From Bacillota bacterium (GTDB lineage Bacteria; Bacillota_A; Clostridia; Lachnospirales; Lachnospiraceae): a stretch of DNA of 64,000 nt. The stretch lies in contig JAEYMU010000035.1 of the NCBI GenBank assembly GCA_023407175.1, positions 248,001 to 312,000 of the forward strand. Direction: 5' to 3'. Every line of letters begins with the position of its first letter. The stretch's first letter is position 1. Under the pieces are notes generated by a model, which saw only the letters and a program-made list of their open reading frames with translations, searched no databases and had not been told where the DNA came from. Position numbers and translations under genes: made by a program. This document shows positions 44,131 to 53,339 of the stretch, piece after piece.

Positions 44131-44829
44131 ATGGAAAATACGTTTCAAAAAATACAAACACTGGAGAAGGCAATGGAGCATATCCATGACGGAGTCAGGC
44201 TGATGGTCGGAGGCTTCGGCGGAGTCGGGACTCCGCCCTTACTCTGCAAGGCGATACTGGATAGCGGCATACGAGACATTACCCTGATCTGCAATGATGC
44301 CGGCTTTCCGAAGGTGGGAATCGGTCCTGTCATATGCAACGGACAGGTAAGCAAGATGATTACGACCCATATCGGCTCCAATCCCTTAGCCGGCAAGCGG
44401 CTGATTGAAAAACAGATGGAGGTCACCTTTATTCCCCAGGGAACCTTCAACGAGCAGATACGTGCAGGGGGGATGGGTCTTGGCGGAGTCCTCGCGGATA
44501 CCGGAATTGATACGGCTGCGGCGGAGGGCTATGACAGATACCGGCTCGAGGGAAGGGAATATCTGATTGCACCGGCAATTACGGCGCAGGTCGGCATTTT
44601 CTATGCAAAAAAGGCCGATCCCTACGGCAATCTGGTCTATGACAAGACGGCAAGAGGCAACAATCCGATCATGCTTCCGGCCTGTGATTATGCGATTGTC
44701 CAGGCGGAGGAAATCGTGCCTCTGGGCGCCCTTACTCCGGATGAGATTGTTACACCCGGAATTTACGTGAATATGATTGTCACGGGAAAGGGAGGAGAAT
44801 GGCAATGGGCCTGGGAAGAAAGGAATTAA
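44131..44829 (+). CDS. 3-keto acid/acetate CoA-transferase subunit A
   Basis: The 232-residue protein has MVGGFGGVGTPPLLCKAI, the family I CoA-transferase subunit A signature, and ITLICNDAGFPKVGIG. MKTTH-type and GTFNEQIRAGG segments fit AtoD/CtfA/PcaI. It forms a heterocomplex with subunit B, moving CoA to a keto acid or short-chain acid. It overlaps subunit B by 31 bp. The exact acid cannot be told from sequence. Confidence 0.92.
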   Translation: MENTFQKIQTLEKAMEHIHDGVRLMVGGFGGVGTPPLLCKAILDSGIRDITLICNDAGFPKVGIGPVICNGQVSKMITTHIGSNPLAGKRLIEKQMEVTFIPQGTFNEQIRAGGMGLGGVLADTGIDTAAAEGYDRYRLEGREYLIAPAITAQVGIFYAKKADPYGNLVYDKTARGNNPIMLPACDYAIVQAEEIVPLGALTPDEIVTPGIYVNMIVTGKGGEWQWAWEERN

Positions 44830-45476
44830 TGGCAAAAAGAGCCGCTCTGGAGGTTGCACCCTACAGTGTCATAAATCTCGGAATAGGAATACCGACCCTG
44901 GTGGCCGATTTTCTTCCGGAGGAAAAGCATGTCATGATTCACGGTGAAAACGGGCTGCTGGGAATCGGTCCCGCACCGGTGCCGGGGCAGGAGGATGCCA
45001 ATATTATCAACGCGGGAGGAATTCCCTGCACCCTGGTCAGGGGCGGTTCCTATTTTGACAGTGCAATTTCTTTTGGCATGATACGCAGGGGCTATATCGA
45101 TATTACCTTTTTAGGGGCTTTGGAGGTTGATCAGGAGGGAAGTCTGGCAAATTGGATTGTTCCGGGAAAGATGGTTCCCGGTATGGGCGGAGGAATGGAC
45201 CTTGCGCAGAAGGCCGGAAGGGTGATTGTCTTATCCACACAGACGGATAAGAAGGGGAATTCAAAAATCCGAAGGCTGTGTACGCTGCCGGTTACCGCAA
45301 AGCATTGTGTGGACATGATAATAACTGATCTCGCAGTATTTCGCTTTGAGAAGAACGCACTTGTGCTTGAGGAGATATTCGGAGATACAACCGTGCAGGA
45401 GGTAGCTGATAAAACAGAGGCCGGGTTTCGTGTCAGCCCGGATTTAAAGATAATACCGGCAGAGGAAAGGACTTAG
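44799..45476 (+). CDS. 3-keto acid/acetate CoA-transferase subunit B
   Basis: This 225-residue protein has the subunit B catalytic motif MIHGENGLLGIGP, with the active-site Glu, and VINLGIGIPTLVADFLP. GMGGGMDLAQKAGRVIV follows. It pairs with subunit A. ATG 44799 lies inside the end of subunit A with AGGAG upstream. The activated product would be a beta-ketoacyl-CoA suitable for the next enzyme. Confidence 0.92.
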   Translation: MAMGLGRKELMAKRAALEVAPYSVINLGIGIPTLVADFLPEEKHVMIHGENGLLGIGPAPVPGQEDANIINAGGIPCTLVRGGSYFDSAISFGMIRRGYIDITFLGALEVDQEGSLANWIVPGKMVPGMGGGMDLAQKAGRVIVLSTQTDKKGNSKIRRLCTLPVTAKHCVDMIITDLAVFRFEKNALVLEEIFGDTTVQEVADKTEAGFRVSPDLKIIPAEERT

Positions 45477-45540
45477 GAATAGCATAAGGCGGCAGTATAC
45501 CGGAAGGGAAGTGCATGCCGGAAAGGAATGGCATAGTGAT

Positions 45541-46707
45541 ATGGATCAGGATGCGGTAATTGTATCGGCGGTCAGAACACCGATCGGCAGGTATGGGGGA
45601 GCGCTGGCACCTTTAAAGGACTACGAGCTGGGGGGGATTGTGATAAGGGAGGCCGTCCGAAGGGCAGGCTTATCAGGGGAAGAGATTGACGATGTCTATT
45701 TTGGAAATCTGCTTGGAATTCCGGGTAATGTGGCAAAGGTTGCCGCCATGGAGGCGGGGCTGCCGGAGCAGGTTCCGGCGGTAACTGTGGACAGGCAGTG
45801 TGCCTCGGGACTGGAGGCACTCAGGATTGCGGCTTCGATGATAAAATCCGGAGCAGGAGAGGTCTATATCGCCGGAGGCTGCGAGAGTATGACAAACCGT
45901 CCCTACTATATGGCAAAGCAGTCCAGGGCCTATGACGGAAACCCGCCTCATTTCCTGGACAGTATGTTTGCACCTCCGGGCTTTGAGCAGCTTGGAATGG
46001 GAGCTACGGCAGAAAATATTCTTGATGAATATAATATCTCAAGGAAAGAACTGGATCTTTTTTCTTATGAAAGCCACCGTAAGGCTCTGGCGGCGATACA
46101 AAATCATAGCTTCGAGGAAGAAATTGTTCCGGTAGAGCTTCCGGGAAAGAGCGGCAAGCTGTATTTTACGGCAGACGAGGCACCAAGGAGCGATACCAGT
46201 CCGGAGAGGCTGGCCGCATTAAAGCCGATTTTCCGGATGAAGGGAAGGGTAACGGCGGGCAACAGCTGTCCGATGAACGACGGAGCCTGTGCTCTGGTGG
46301 TTATGAGCCGCAGGAGATCCAACCGGCTCGGCTTAAAGCCGCTGGCATCGATTCACGCCTCGGCAGCCGTCGGAGTGGATTACCGCAGGATGGGTCTTGG
46401 CCCTATTTATGCGGTGGAGAAGCTGTTGGCAGGAGCAGGAATGGAAAAGGAAGAGATCGGGCTGGTAGAGCTGAATGAAGCCTTTGCCTGTCAGGCGATG
46501 GCATGCCTTCAAACACTGGGCTTTCCGGACGATATTGTGAATGTAAACGGGGGTGCGATCGCCCTCGGTCATCCACTGGCAGCCACAGGTGCGATACTGG
46601 TAACCAAGCTGATTTATGAAATGAAGAAACGAAAGGTTGAAAACGGACTTGTGACGATGTGTATCGGCGGCGGGCAGGGAATGGCCATGCTGCTTCAGAA
46701 TGAGTGA
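45541..46707 (+). CDS. Thiolase (acetyl-CoA acetyltransferase family)
   Basis: The 388-residue enzyme has the nucleophile Cys in VDRQCASGLEALRIA, the NEAFACQAMACLQ segment, the His in GGAIALGHPLAATGA and the second Cys in CIGGGQGMAM. All catalytic residues are present. It cleaves a 3-ketoacyl-CoA with CoA to acetyl-CoA and a shorter acyl-CoA. ATG 45541 is chosen for protein length; a GTG at 45511 would add 10 residues. It acts after the CoA-transferase in the proposed pathway. Confidence 0.93.
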   Translation: MDQDAVIVSAVRTPIGRYGGALAPLKDYELGGIVIREAVRRAGLSGEEIDDVYFGNLLGIPGNVAKVAAMEAGLPEQVPAVTVDRQCASGLEALRIAASMIKSGAGEVYIAGGCESMTNRPYYMAKQSRAYDGNPPHFLDSMFAPPGFEQLGMGATAENILDEYNISRKELDLFSYESHRKALAAIQNHSFEEEIVPVELPGKSGKLYFTADEAPRSDTSPERLAALKPIFRMKGRVTAGNSCPMNDGACALVVMSRRRSNRLGLKPLASIHASAAVGVDYRRMGLGPIYAVEKLLAGAGMEKEEIGLVELNEAFACQAMACLQTLGFPDDIVNVNGGAIALGHPLAATGAILVTKLIYEMKKRKVENGLVTMCIGGGQGMAMLLQNE

Positions 46708-46722
46708 GAAGGGGGAATATCC

Positions 46723-48162
46723 TTGGAGCTTTCGGAATATAAAGCGGAAATTGATGCATGGATTGGACTTCATCAGGAGGAATTTCTTATGATAGCGGAT
46801 GCTCTGTGGGAGCATCCCGAATTGGGACTGGAGGAGTATGAGGCCTCCTACCGGCTATCCGGTGTTCTTGAAAAATATGGCTTTACAGTGGAAAGGGATG
46901 TGGCAGGAATGCCCACCGCATTTATCGCAGCCTATGGAGAGGGCCGCCCCGTAATCGGATATAATGCAGAATATGACGCGCTTCCCGGCTTGTCACAAAA
47001 AAGCTTTACAGCGGATAAGGCTCCGGTACGGGAAGGGGCACCCGGTCATGGCTGTGGCCATAATATCCTTGGGACGGCAGAGGTTCTTGCGGCAATTGCC
47101 CTGCGCTTTGTATTGGAGGAAAGGAAAATTCCCGGGACAATCAAGGTATTTGGTTCACCGGCTGAGGAATTATGTGTCGGAAAGCCATTTATGGCTAGAG
47201 ATGGCTGTTACGACGGCGTGGACTGCTTTCTGGACTGGCATCCTTGGAGCTATAATAAGGCCCATTACGATATCTGCGGTGCCTATTTTAATATCAAATA
47301 CCATTTCAAGGGTAAGAGCAGTCATGGGAATTCACCCTGGCAGGGGAGAAGTGCATTGGATGCGGCTATACTGACCGGAACGGCAATTGAATTTCTTCGG
47401 GAGCACTATGAGCCTGCCGCTGCGGACAGAGCCAACACAGTGAATTATACCTTTTCAGACACCGGCTCGGAATTTCCCAGTGTCGTACCGGACCGGGCTA
47501 CCCTGTGGTGCATCGGAAGATTTAATGCAACGGAGCTTCTGGAAGAAATGCTTGCGAGGGTGGACAACTGCGCAAGGGCGGGGGCGCTGGCGACGGATAC
47601 GCTGCTTGAGAAGGAATATATCACGGCAACCCATGAAAAAATCCCGAATAAAATCCTCTCCAGGGTTATTTATGATAATTTCGCCCGGTTGGGTGCTCCG
47701 GCATTTACCGAGGAGGAGCAGAGGCTGGCCAGGACAATGCAAAGATATGACGGCTTAGACGAAACAGGTCTGGATACAGAGCTTATGGATTTTGGAACCA
47801 GTGGGACGGTATTATGTGACACCTCGGAATTTAGCTGGAAGGCCCCCTATGCAACCTTCTGGATGACAGCAGCTCCGGAGGGAGGCTGGCATAGCTGGAG
47901 GATTACCTCCTGTGTGGGCAGTAGCATAGGAAGAAAAACAATGCTTCAGGCAGCCAGGCTTCTTGCGGCCGCAGGCATAGATTTGTTCCTTCAGCCGGAG
48001 TTGGTGGAAGCAGCCAGGGCCGAGTGGAGGGAGCGGATGAGGGAAAGAACCTACCATTCCCTATTACCGGAGGGAACAAAGCCGCCTCTGGGGATTAATG
48101 CTGCCACGATGGAGAAATACAGAAATTCAAAGAGCGGATATGTACGTAATGTGACGGCTTGA
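46723..48162 (+). CDS. M20-family amidohydrolase (AbgB-like)
   Basis: This 479-residue protein has an N-terminal WEHPELGLEEYEAS, a metal site GAPGHGCGHNILGTAEVL, and FGSPAEELCVGKPFM, with DWHPWSYNK and GKSSHGNSPWQGRSALDA. It resembles p-aminobenzoyl-glutamate hydrolase subunit B (AbgB) and related amidases. It could release an amino acid from an N-acyl precursor before transamination. It uses a TTG start with AAGGGGG upstream. The true substrate is unknown. Confidence 0.88.
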   Translation: MELSEYKAEIDAWIGLHQEEFLMIADALWEHPELGLEEYEASYRLSGVLEKYGFTVERDVAGMPTAFIAAYGEGRPVIGYNAEYDALPGLSQKSFTADKAPVREGAPGHGCGHNILGTAEVLAAIALRFVLEERKIPGTIKVFGSPAEELCVGKPFMARDGCYDGVDCFLDWHPWSYNKAHYDICGAYFNIKYHFKGKSSHGNSPWQGRSALDAAILTGTAIEFLREHYEPAAADRANTVNYTFSDTGSEFPSVVPDRATLWCIGRFNATELLEEMLARVDNCARAGALATDTLLEKEYITATHEKIPNKILSRVIYDNFARLGAPAFTEEEQRLARTMQRYDGLDETGLDTELMDFGTSGTVLCDTSEFSWKAPYATFWMTAAPEGGWHSWRITSCVGSSIGRKTMLQAARLLAAAGIDLFLQPELVEAARAEWRERMRERTYHSLLPEGTKPPLGINAATMEKYRNSKSGYVRNVTA

Positions 48163-48226
48163 AAGGCAGCTCCCATGCGCTGCTTTCGGCGGCTTTAAAA
48201 TCAGGGATGAAATCATGGAGGTAAGA

Positions 48227-48844
48227 ATGAAAAAGTATGTGGTTACCATAGCAAGACAGTTCGGAAGTCTTGGCCGGCCGATTGCCCAGAGAATGTCTGA
48301 AATTCTTGGAATCGAATATTATGACCGTGATATTGTAGACCAGGCGGCTAAAAAGATGAAGCTTCCGGTATCCGCTGTCAGCAGCGAAGAGGAAACAGCA
48401 AAAAGTAGTTTCTTTTACATGAAACTTCCCCTGGGAAATAACACCACTGAGATTCAGGATCAGATATTCGAGGTACAGAGAAAGGTCATTCTGGAGCTTG
48501 CGGATAAGGACAGCTGTATTATTGTTGGAAGATGCGCGGACTATATTCTTCGGGATACGGAGAACCTGACAAGTATCTATATTTACGCTCCATATGAGAA
48601 AAGACTTGCGAATTGTATAGAAACCCTGCATATGAAGCCGGAACTGGCAAAGAAAATGATCAGTGAGGTGGATAAGGCAAGAGCAGCTTATCAGAAACGC
48701 TATACGAAGTACCTACCGGAGGACATCAGCCATAAGAATATTCTGATTGACAGCAGCTATTTGGGAGACTTTGCAACCGCGGAATATCTGGCGAAGCTTA
48801 TCAAAGAAAAGTATGATGAAAAGGCAGCTTCCATAATAATTTGA
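48227..48844 (+). CDS. Cytidylate-kinase-like family protein
   Basis: This 205-residue protein has a modified P-loop area, VVTIARQFGSLGRPIAQR, followed by YYDRDIVDQAAKKM and IIVGRCADYILRD. These are features of the cytidylate kinase-like group (PF13189), common in Clostridia. Its real substrate is not established. ATG 48227 has GGAGGTAAGA upstream; the ATG at 48215 overlaps that site. It follows the amino-acid operon by 64 bp and may be part of it. Confidence 0.85.
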   Translation: MKKYVVTIARQFGSLGRPIAQRMSEILGIEYYDRDIVDQAAKKMKLPVSAVSSEEETAKSSFFYMKLPLGNNTTEIQDQIFEVQRKVILELADKDSCIIVGRCADYILRDTENLTSIYIYAPYEKRLANCIETLHMKPELAKKMISEVDKARAAYQKRYTKYLPEDISHKNILIDSSYLGDFATAEYLAKLIKEKYDEKAASIII

Positions 48845-48913
48845 GATACTGTAAAACGGTATCATGTCAGAGTGTATAAAATATAGAGTGAACTAAGCTT
48901 ACTATCATAAGGT

Positions 48914-48954
48914 ACAGAATGAATACCAGAGATATTCATTCTGTATTTCTTTTT
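48914..48954 (+). terminator. Terminator after the cytidylate-kinase-like gene
   Basis: ACAGAATGAAT pairs perfectly with ATTCATTCTGT around a 9-nt loop, followed by a T-rich stretch. Confidence 0.8.
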
Positions 48955-48987
48955 GCCTTCTGCTCATTGGCTGATATAAGGATAAGG

Positions 48988-49016
48988 TGGACAAATGCCT
49001 TGTTTATCTTTATAAT
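48988..49016 (+). promoter_or_regulatory. Promoter of rlmD
   Basis: TGGACA and TATAAT separated by 17 bp, about 100 bp before the rlmD start. Confidence 0.75.
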
Positions 49017-49113
49017 GTAACGGATGAAGTCAATATAACGTTTTGTAAATTATGAAGGAGGAAGGGTTTGTCCTGATATAATATGGCTATAAAAGGACAT
49101 ATCAATTAAATAA

Positions 49114-50562
49114 ATGAAAAAAGGTCAGATTTATGAAGGTATAGTAACACGGGTGGATTTTCCGAACAAAGGGATTGTTGAAGCAGAGGGTGAGAAGGCA
49201 GTAGTTAAGAACTGTATGCCCGGGCAAAAAATCCGTTTTACCGTCAATAAGATAAGGAAGGATAAGGCAGAGGGAACACTTCTTGAGATACTTGAGAAAT
49301 CCCCGATGGAAAACAGGGATAAGGCCTGTAAAAGCTTTGGAGACTGCGGTGGCTGCAGTTATCAGAACATGTCTTATGAGAGTCAAACCGCTATGAAAAG
49401 CGAACAGGTAAAACGTTTGATTGACCAGGTATGCAAGGAGTATACCTTTGAGGGGATCCTTGGAAGCCCGGTGGAATGGGGTTACCGTAATAAGATGGAA
49501 TTCTCCTTCGGGGATGAATATAAGAATGGACCGCTGGCACTCGGACTGCATAAGAAGGGCAGCTTTCATGATATCCTTACTGTGGATGACTGCCGGATTG
49601 TGGATAAGGATTTCAATCTGATTCTAAGCTGTGTACTGGATTTTGGCTGGGAGCTTGGAGCGGCTTATTATCATAAATTGACACATAAAGGGTATCTTAG
49701 GCATCTTCTCATAAGAAAAGCAGCGAAAACAGGTGAAATTTTGATTAATATCATTACAACCACACAGGAGGAAGAGCTTAAATCAACTAATGGTGAACTT
49801 GCTGTAGAATCAGATGACATTTTTACACCATTGGCGCAGCGACTGCTGCTTCTGCCTCTGACGGGAAATATTGCCGGCATCCTCCATACCTATAATGACA
49901 GTCTGGCGGATGTAGTGAAGAGTGACCGGATGGAGGTACTGTATGGAAGAGACTATATTTACGAGGAATTACTCGGACTAAAATTTAAGATTTCAACCTT
50001 TTCCTTCTTCCAGACAAATTCCCTGGGGGCAGAGGTGCTTTATTCCAAGGTCAGGGAATACGTCGGAGAAACAGAGGATAAACGAATATTTGATCTATAC
50101 AGCGGTACCGGCACCATCGCCCAATTACTGGCCCCTGTTGCAAAGAAGGTAACCGGTGTGGAGATCGTAGAAGAGGCGGTTGACGCTGCAAAGGAAAATG
50201 CAGCGCTGAATGGTCTGGATAACTGTGAATTCATCGCAGGAGACGTCCTCAAGGTGATCGATTCCCTGGTAGATAAACCGGATATTATTGTCCTTGACCC
50301 GCCAAGGGATGGAATTCATCCAAAGGCCCTTGAAAAGATCGTTGATTTTGGGGTGGATAGGATTGTGTATATTTCCTGTAAGCCGACGTCACTTGTAAGG
50401 GATTTGGAGGTATTGCAGGCGAAGGGGTATGAGGTGGTGAAGGTCTGTGCGGTGGATATGTTTCCGGAGACGGTGCATGTGGAGACATGCGTTTTATTAA
50501 CTCGAAAAAATACGGCGAGCTATAATGTGGAAATAACAGTGGATATTGATATGTATAAGTAA
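49114..50562 (+). CDS. rlmD: 23S rRNA (uracil-5-)-methyltransferase, RlmD/RlmCD type
   Basis: This 482-residue protein has an N-terminal TRAM domain (MKKGQIYEGIVTRVDF). A 4Fe-4S cluster motif CKSFGDCGGC lies near residue 72. The SAM-binding FDLYSGTGTIAQLLAP, VLDPPRDGIHPKAL and catalytic Cys in YISCKPTSLVRDL follow. The family adds methyl groups to uracil-5 of 23S rRNA. The final residues (about 470 on) are less conserved. It is the last typical chromosomal gene before the AT-rich accessory region. Confidence 0.93.
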   Translation: MKKGQIYEGIVTRVDFPNKGIVEAEGEKAVVKNCMPGQKIRFTVNKIRKDKAEGTLLEILEKSPMENRDKACKSFGDCGGCSYQNMSYESQTAMKSEQVKRLIDQVCKEYTFEGILGSPVEWGYRNKMEFSFGDEYKNGPLALGLHKKGSFHDILTVDDCRIVDKDFNLILSCVLDFGWELGAAYYHKLTHKGYLRHLLIRKAAKTGEILINIITTTQEEELKSTNGELAVESDDIFTPLAQRLLLLPLTGNIAGILHTYNDSLADVVKSDRMEVLYGRDYIYEELLGLKFKISTFSFFQTNSLGAEVLYSKVREYVGETEDKRIFDLYSGTGTIAQLLAPVAKKVTGVEIVEEAVDAAKENAALNGLDNCEFIAGDVLKVIDSLVDKPDIIVLDPPRDGIHPKALEKIVDFGVDRIVYISCKPTSLVRDLEVLQAKGYEVVKVCAVDMFPETVHVETCVLLTRKNTASYNVEITVDIDMYK

Positions 50563-50645
50563 TTGAAGAAGCTCTGAAAGTAACATTTCAGGGCTTTTAT
50601 ATTATAGAAATTGACTTAGGTTTTTGTATTGGAATAAAATAGATA
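50557..50645. repeat. Left copy of a degenerate direct repeat flanking the cyclase-fold gene
   Basis: The segment from the rlmD stop region, GAAGCTCTGAAAGTAACAT with TTTCAGGGCTT, and about 45 bp later TTGGAATAAAATAGA, recurs in the same order at 51575-51685. The 3' end of rlmD and its terminator therefore appear duplicated around one cargo gene, as in an attachment-site or duplication event. Confidence 0.45.
50571..50599 (+). terminator. Terminator of rlmD
   Basis: GCTCTGAAA pairs with TTTCAGGGC (one G-U pair) around a 6-nt loop, followed by TTTTA. Confidence 0.75.
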
Positions 50646-50775
50646 ATATGATAAGATAAAGAAGAGGAAATAATAATTATAAGATATTCTTAAATAGACA
50701 CTATTGTTGCTGAAATATTAGCAGATTAAGATAATACTGACTTGCTAAGTATAGTAAATGAGAGGGTTACACATT

Positions 50776-51516
50776 ATGTTGATAAATGGTAATGTTGATA
50801 AATATGACAGAGAAACATCGGAATATATTGTAGCCTATTTAGATTTATTAGGCGTCGCAACAAGAATGAAAACGGATAAGGAGTACCAAAAAATATCAAT
50901 GAATAAATTACATAATTTGTATACTAAATCTATCCGATTATCAAAAGAAATTGCTATTAAAGGATATAATGAGATACAGTTTAAAATTTTTTCAGATAAT
51001 ATTATAATTTCCAAGAGACTTTCTAAAGATTATTCTGAAAGAATGCTAGATATTAAATGTGTGTTAAACTGCGTTTCTCATTTTGCATGCTCATCTGTTG
51101 GTGACGGTGTCGGATGGTTAGTTAGGGGAGGCATTACGATTGGAGAGCTATTTATTGATGACACAATGGTTTGGGGTAATGCATTACTTAAGGCATATGA
51201 TCTTGAAAATAATATTGCCATCTACCCAAGGATAGTAATCGACTCCGAAATATTACATGAATTAGGAAATGACAAAACATTGCATGAATACATACAACAA
51301 GATTTTGATAATATCATTTTTCTAAACTATCTATCTATTTGGCATTTTGGTGGACAGATGTTAATGAATGGTTTTAATATGATGCAAGACGAGCTTCATG
51401 GAAAATATACTGAACGTGTTTACCAAAAATATTGTTGGCATATGAATTATGTGAATCGTGAATTAGATAAAAAGAATGAAAGAAAGGATAGGAAATATAG
51501 GTTGAGACTACGATAA
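50776..51516 (+). CDS. Putative nucleotide-cyclase-fold protein
   Basis: The 246-residue protein has VAYLDLLGV near the N-terminus, KIFSDNIIISK and WLVRGGITIGELFIDDTMV with WGNALLKAYDLE and PRIVIDSEI. This order of a first Asp, a second Asp and an RGGITIGE segment resembles the class III cyclase-like fold seen in many uncharacterised, often defence-linked, bacterial proteins. Activity is not proven. ATG 50776 has AGAGGG 9 bp upstream. Codon use is AT-rich compared with the left of the window, suggesting transfer. It is flanked by direct repeats. Confidence 0.65.
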   Translation: MLINGNVDKYDRETSEYIVAYLDLLGVATRMKTDKEYQKISMNKLHNLYTKSIRLSKEIAIKGYNEIQFKIFSDNIIISKRLSKDYSERMLDIKCVLNCVSHFACSSVGDGVGWLVRGGITIGELFIDDTMVWGNALLKAYDLENNIAIYPRIVIDSEILHELGNDKTLHEYIQQDFDNIIFLNYLSIWHFGGQMLMNGFNMMQDELHGKYTERVYQKYCWHMNYVNRELDKKNERKDRKYRLRLR

Positions 51517-51574
51517 AAGTAAGTTTTAACTTTTTAATATATAGAGAGACGTGCGTTTTATACTGATATATATT

Positions 51575-51685
51575 AAGTAAGAAAGAAGCCTTGAAAGTAG
51601 CATTTCAGGGCTTATATTTTAAAAAAATTTATTTAATAATGCTGAATATAACAAGCATAAGTTTCTATGGAATAAAATAGAAATA
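51575..51685. repeat. Right copy of the degenerate direct repeat
   Basis: GAAGCCTTGAAAGTAGCAT with TTTCAGGGCTT, then ATGGAATAAAATAGAAATA. It matches the left copy at 50557-50645 in order, with a longer spacer. It is followed by the HEPN-motif gene. Confidence 0.45.
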
Positions 51686-51781
51686 GCAATAGAAATGGCA
51701 TGAAAAATGTTCTATAATGTTGGTAAAGAGAAATGTGTGTTTTTTCTGCGTTAATATTAGATGATGAAAGGATTGATTGCC

Positions 51782-53287
51782 TTGAGAGATGAATTTATAC
51801 AGAAGATTGTTATTGATGAAAAAGAGTATGAAGTGTACTGTGAAATAAATATTAATGCATTAATCGATTATGAAGAGCAGCTAAATATGACAAAGTCATA
51901 TTTTAGGGCATTTCAAACAATGGTATTTGCAATGTTGGTATCATATGATGAAGAAAACAAACCATCTTTTTCTTCTGTTGATATAGCTGAAACAGAATGT
52001 AAAAAAGTGCATGATAAGTTGCTGGAATTGGACGAAGATTTTCATGCCTGCTACTTGGAATGTGATGCAATTGATATATATGAAAAAATCGGATATGTGA
52101 TAGAGAATTATATAAAGAAGTTGATAGGAAGTAACTACGATACGTTAAAAAACATTAATAAACAAATAAAAGGAATTTATACGAATTTTAATACGTCAGT
52201 AATAAAGAATGCATATGAAGCAATACGACCGATTACAAAAATGTCACTAAATCTGCCAACTATACCCAGCTTTAGTGTGCCATCATCCGTGATGAAGATA
52301 CAGGAGATAAGTAACAATTTACATTGGATGAATGAAGTGACTCGGATTAATACATTCAGCATGGTGAATCCAACTGAACTATCCCGACTATCGGATGCCA
52401 TTGCCCGATGTACGGTTAATAATGGAATATTTTCAGATTATACTAAGTCTGTAGTTGCTAAAGCCAGTGAAGCATTAAGTAGTCGATTTGCAGAAATTTC
52501 AGCGGCAGTATGTGACATGAAAAAACTTAATGAGAAAGTACTTAATATTCCACTACTGCAACTACAGTCCCAAATTGCATTACTCAATAAAAATGTTATT
52601 GAATCAGTAAAGGCTTCCATAAGTATACCTTTGGCTGAATTAATAGAAAATAATAAGTTTGGTATTACAATTGATCAGATTGAAGAGGATTATTCTAAAA
52701 TAATGTTATTGGCACACTGGGTGCCATATGCTCATTCGGATATGGAAATTGATGTTTGGTTTCATATATTGCGAATTAAAAGCCATAGTAAGACAGACAA
52801 TTCTTTTGCAAATAACCTTGACCGGTATATGTATGCAAGATATACAAATGAGAAACTAGATAACTTGAAAAGAACATGGAATCAGTGTGAGAATAATAAG
52901 CACAGATTAAGGTTGATGAAGCAGGCAGTCGATGCGCATAAGAAAAGACAATATGGACTGGCTATTGCTGGTTTGACTATGGTTTGGGACGGTATAATTG
53001 AAGAAAAAGTGGAGCAGTATTTTAGTATTCTAAAAGCTAAGGGAAATAAGATAAAGAGCAAAGAGAAGATGTATACGCTTGTTGACAATAATGGATTGAA
53101 GGAAGCATTGAAAGAATACTACGATAAGTTTATAATGTATCAATGCTGGGGCATTGATGAAGTTAAAATTGATGCACCGGGAAGAAATGCAACCGCTCAT
53201 GGCTGGTTTAAGGTTTATCCTACTAGAAAAGCATCCCTAAATGCAATTCTGTTTACGGATATACTACTACATATGTCAAAATTATAA
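51782..53287 (+). CDS. HEPN-motif protein, possible RNase effector
   Basis: I recognise no named family for this 501-residue protein. Near the C-terminus (about residue 467) it has GRNATAHGW, which fits the RN-x3-H core of HEPN RNases, followed by a helix with NAILFTDILLHM. The middle has several long helices without signal peptide. The TTG at 51782 has GAAAGGA about 10 bp upstream; the ATG at 51761 lacks a ribosome site, so the start is uncertain. AT-rich codon use and the neighbouring cyclase-fold gene suggest a defence or toxin role, which is inferred. Confidence 0.7.
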   Translation: MRDEFIQKIVIDEKEYEVYCEININALIDYEEQLNMTKSYFRAFQTMVFAMLVSYDEENKPSFSSVDIAETECKKVHDKLLELDEDFHACYLECDAIDIYEKIGYVIENYIKKLIGSNYDTLKNINKQIKGIYTNFNTSVIKNAYEAIRPITKMSLNLPTIPSFSVPSSVMKIQEISNNLHWMNEVTRINTFSMVNPTELSRLSDAIARCTVNNGIFSDYTKSVVAKASEALSSRFAEISAAVCDMKKLNEKVLNIPLLQLQSQIALLNKNVIESVKASISIPLAELIENNKFGITIDQIEEDYSKIMLLAHWVPYAHSDMEIDVWFHILRIKSHSKTDNSFANNLDRYMYARYTNEKLDNLKRTWNQCENNKHRLRLMKQAVDAHKKRQYGLAIAGLTMVWDGIIEEKVEQYFSILKAKGNKIKSKEKMYTLVDNNGLKEALKEYYDKFIMYQCWGIDEVKIDAPGRNATAHGWFKVYPTRKASLNAILFTDILLHMSKL

Positions 53288-53339
53288 AGCTTTACAATAA
53301 ATTAAATTGCACGGCTAGAAGGGAAAAGCACTTATATTT

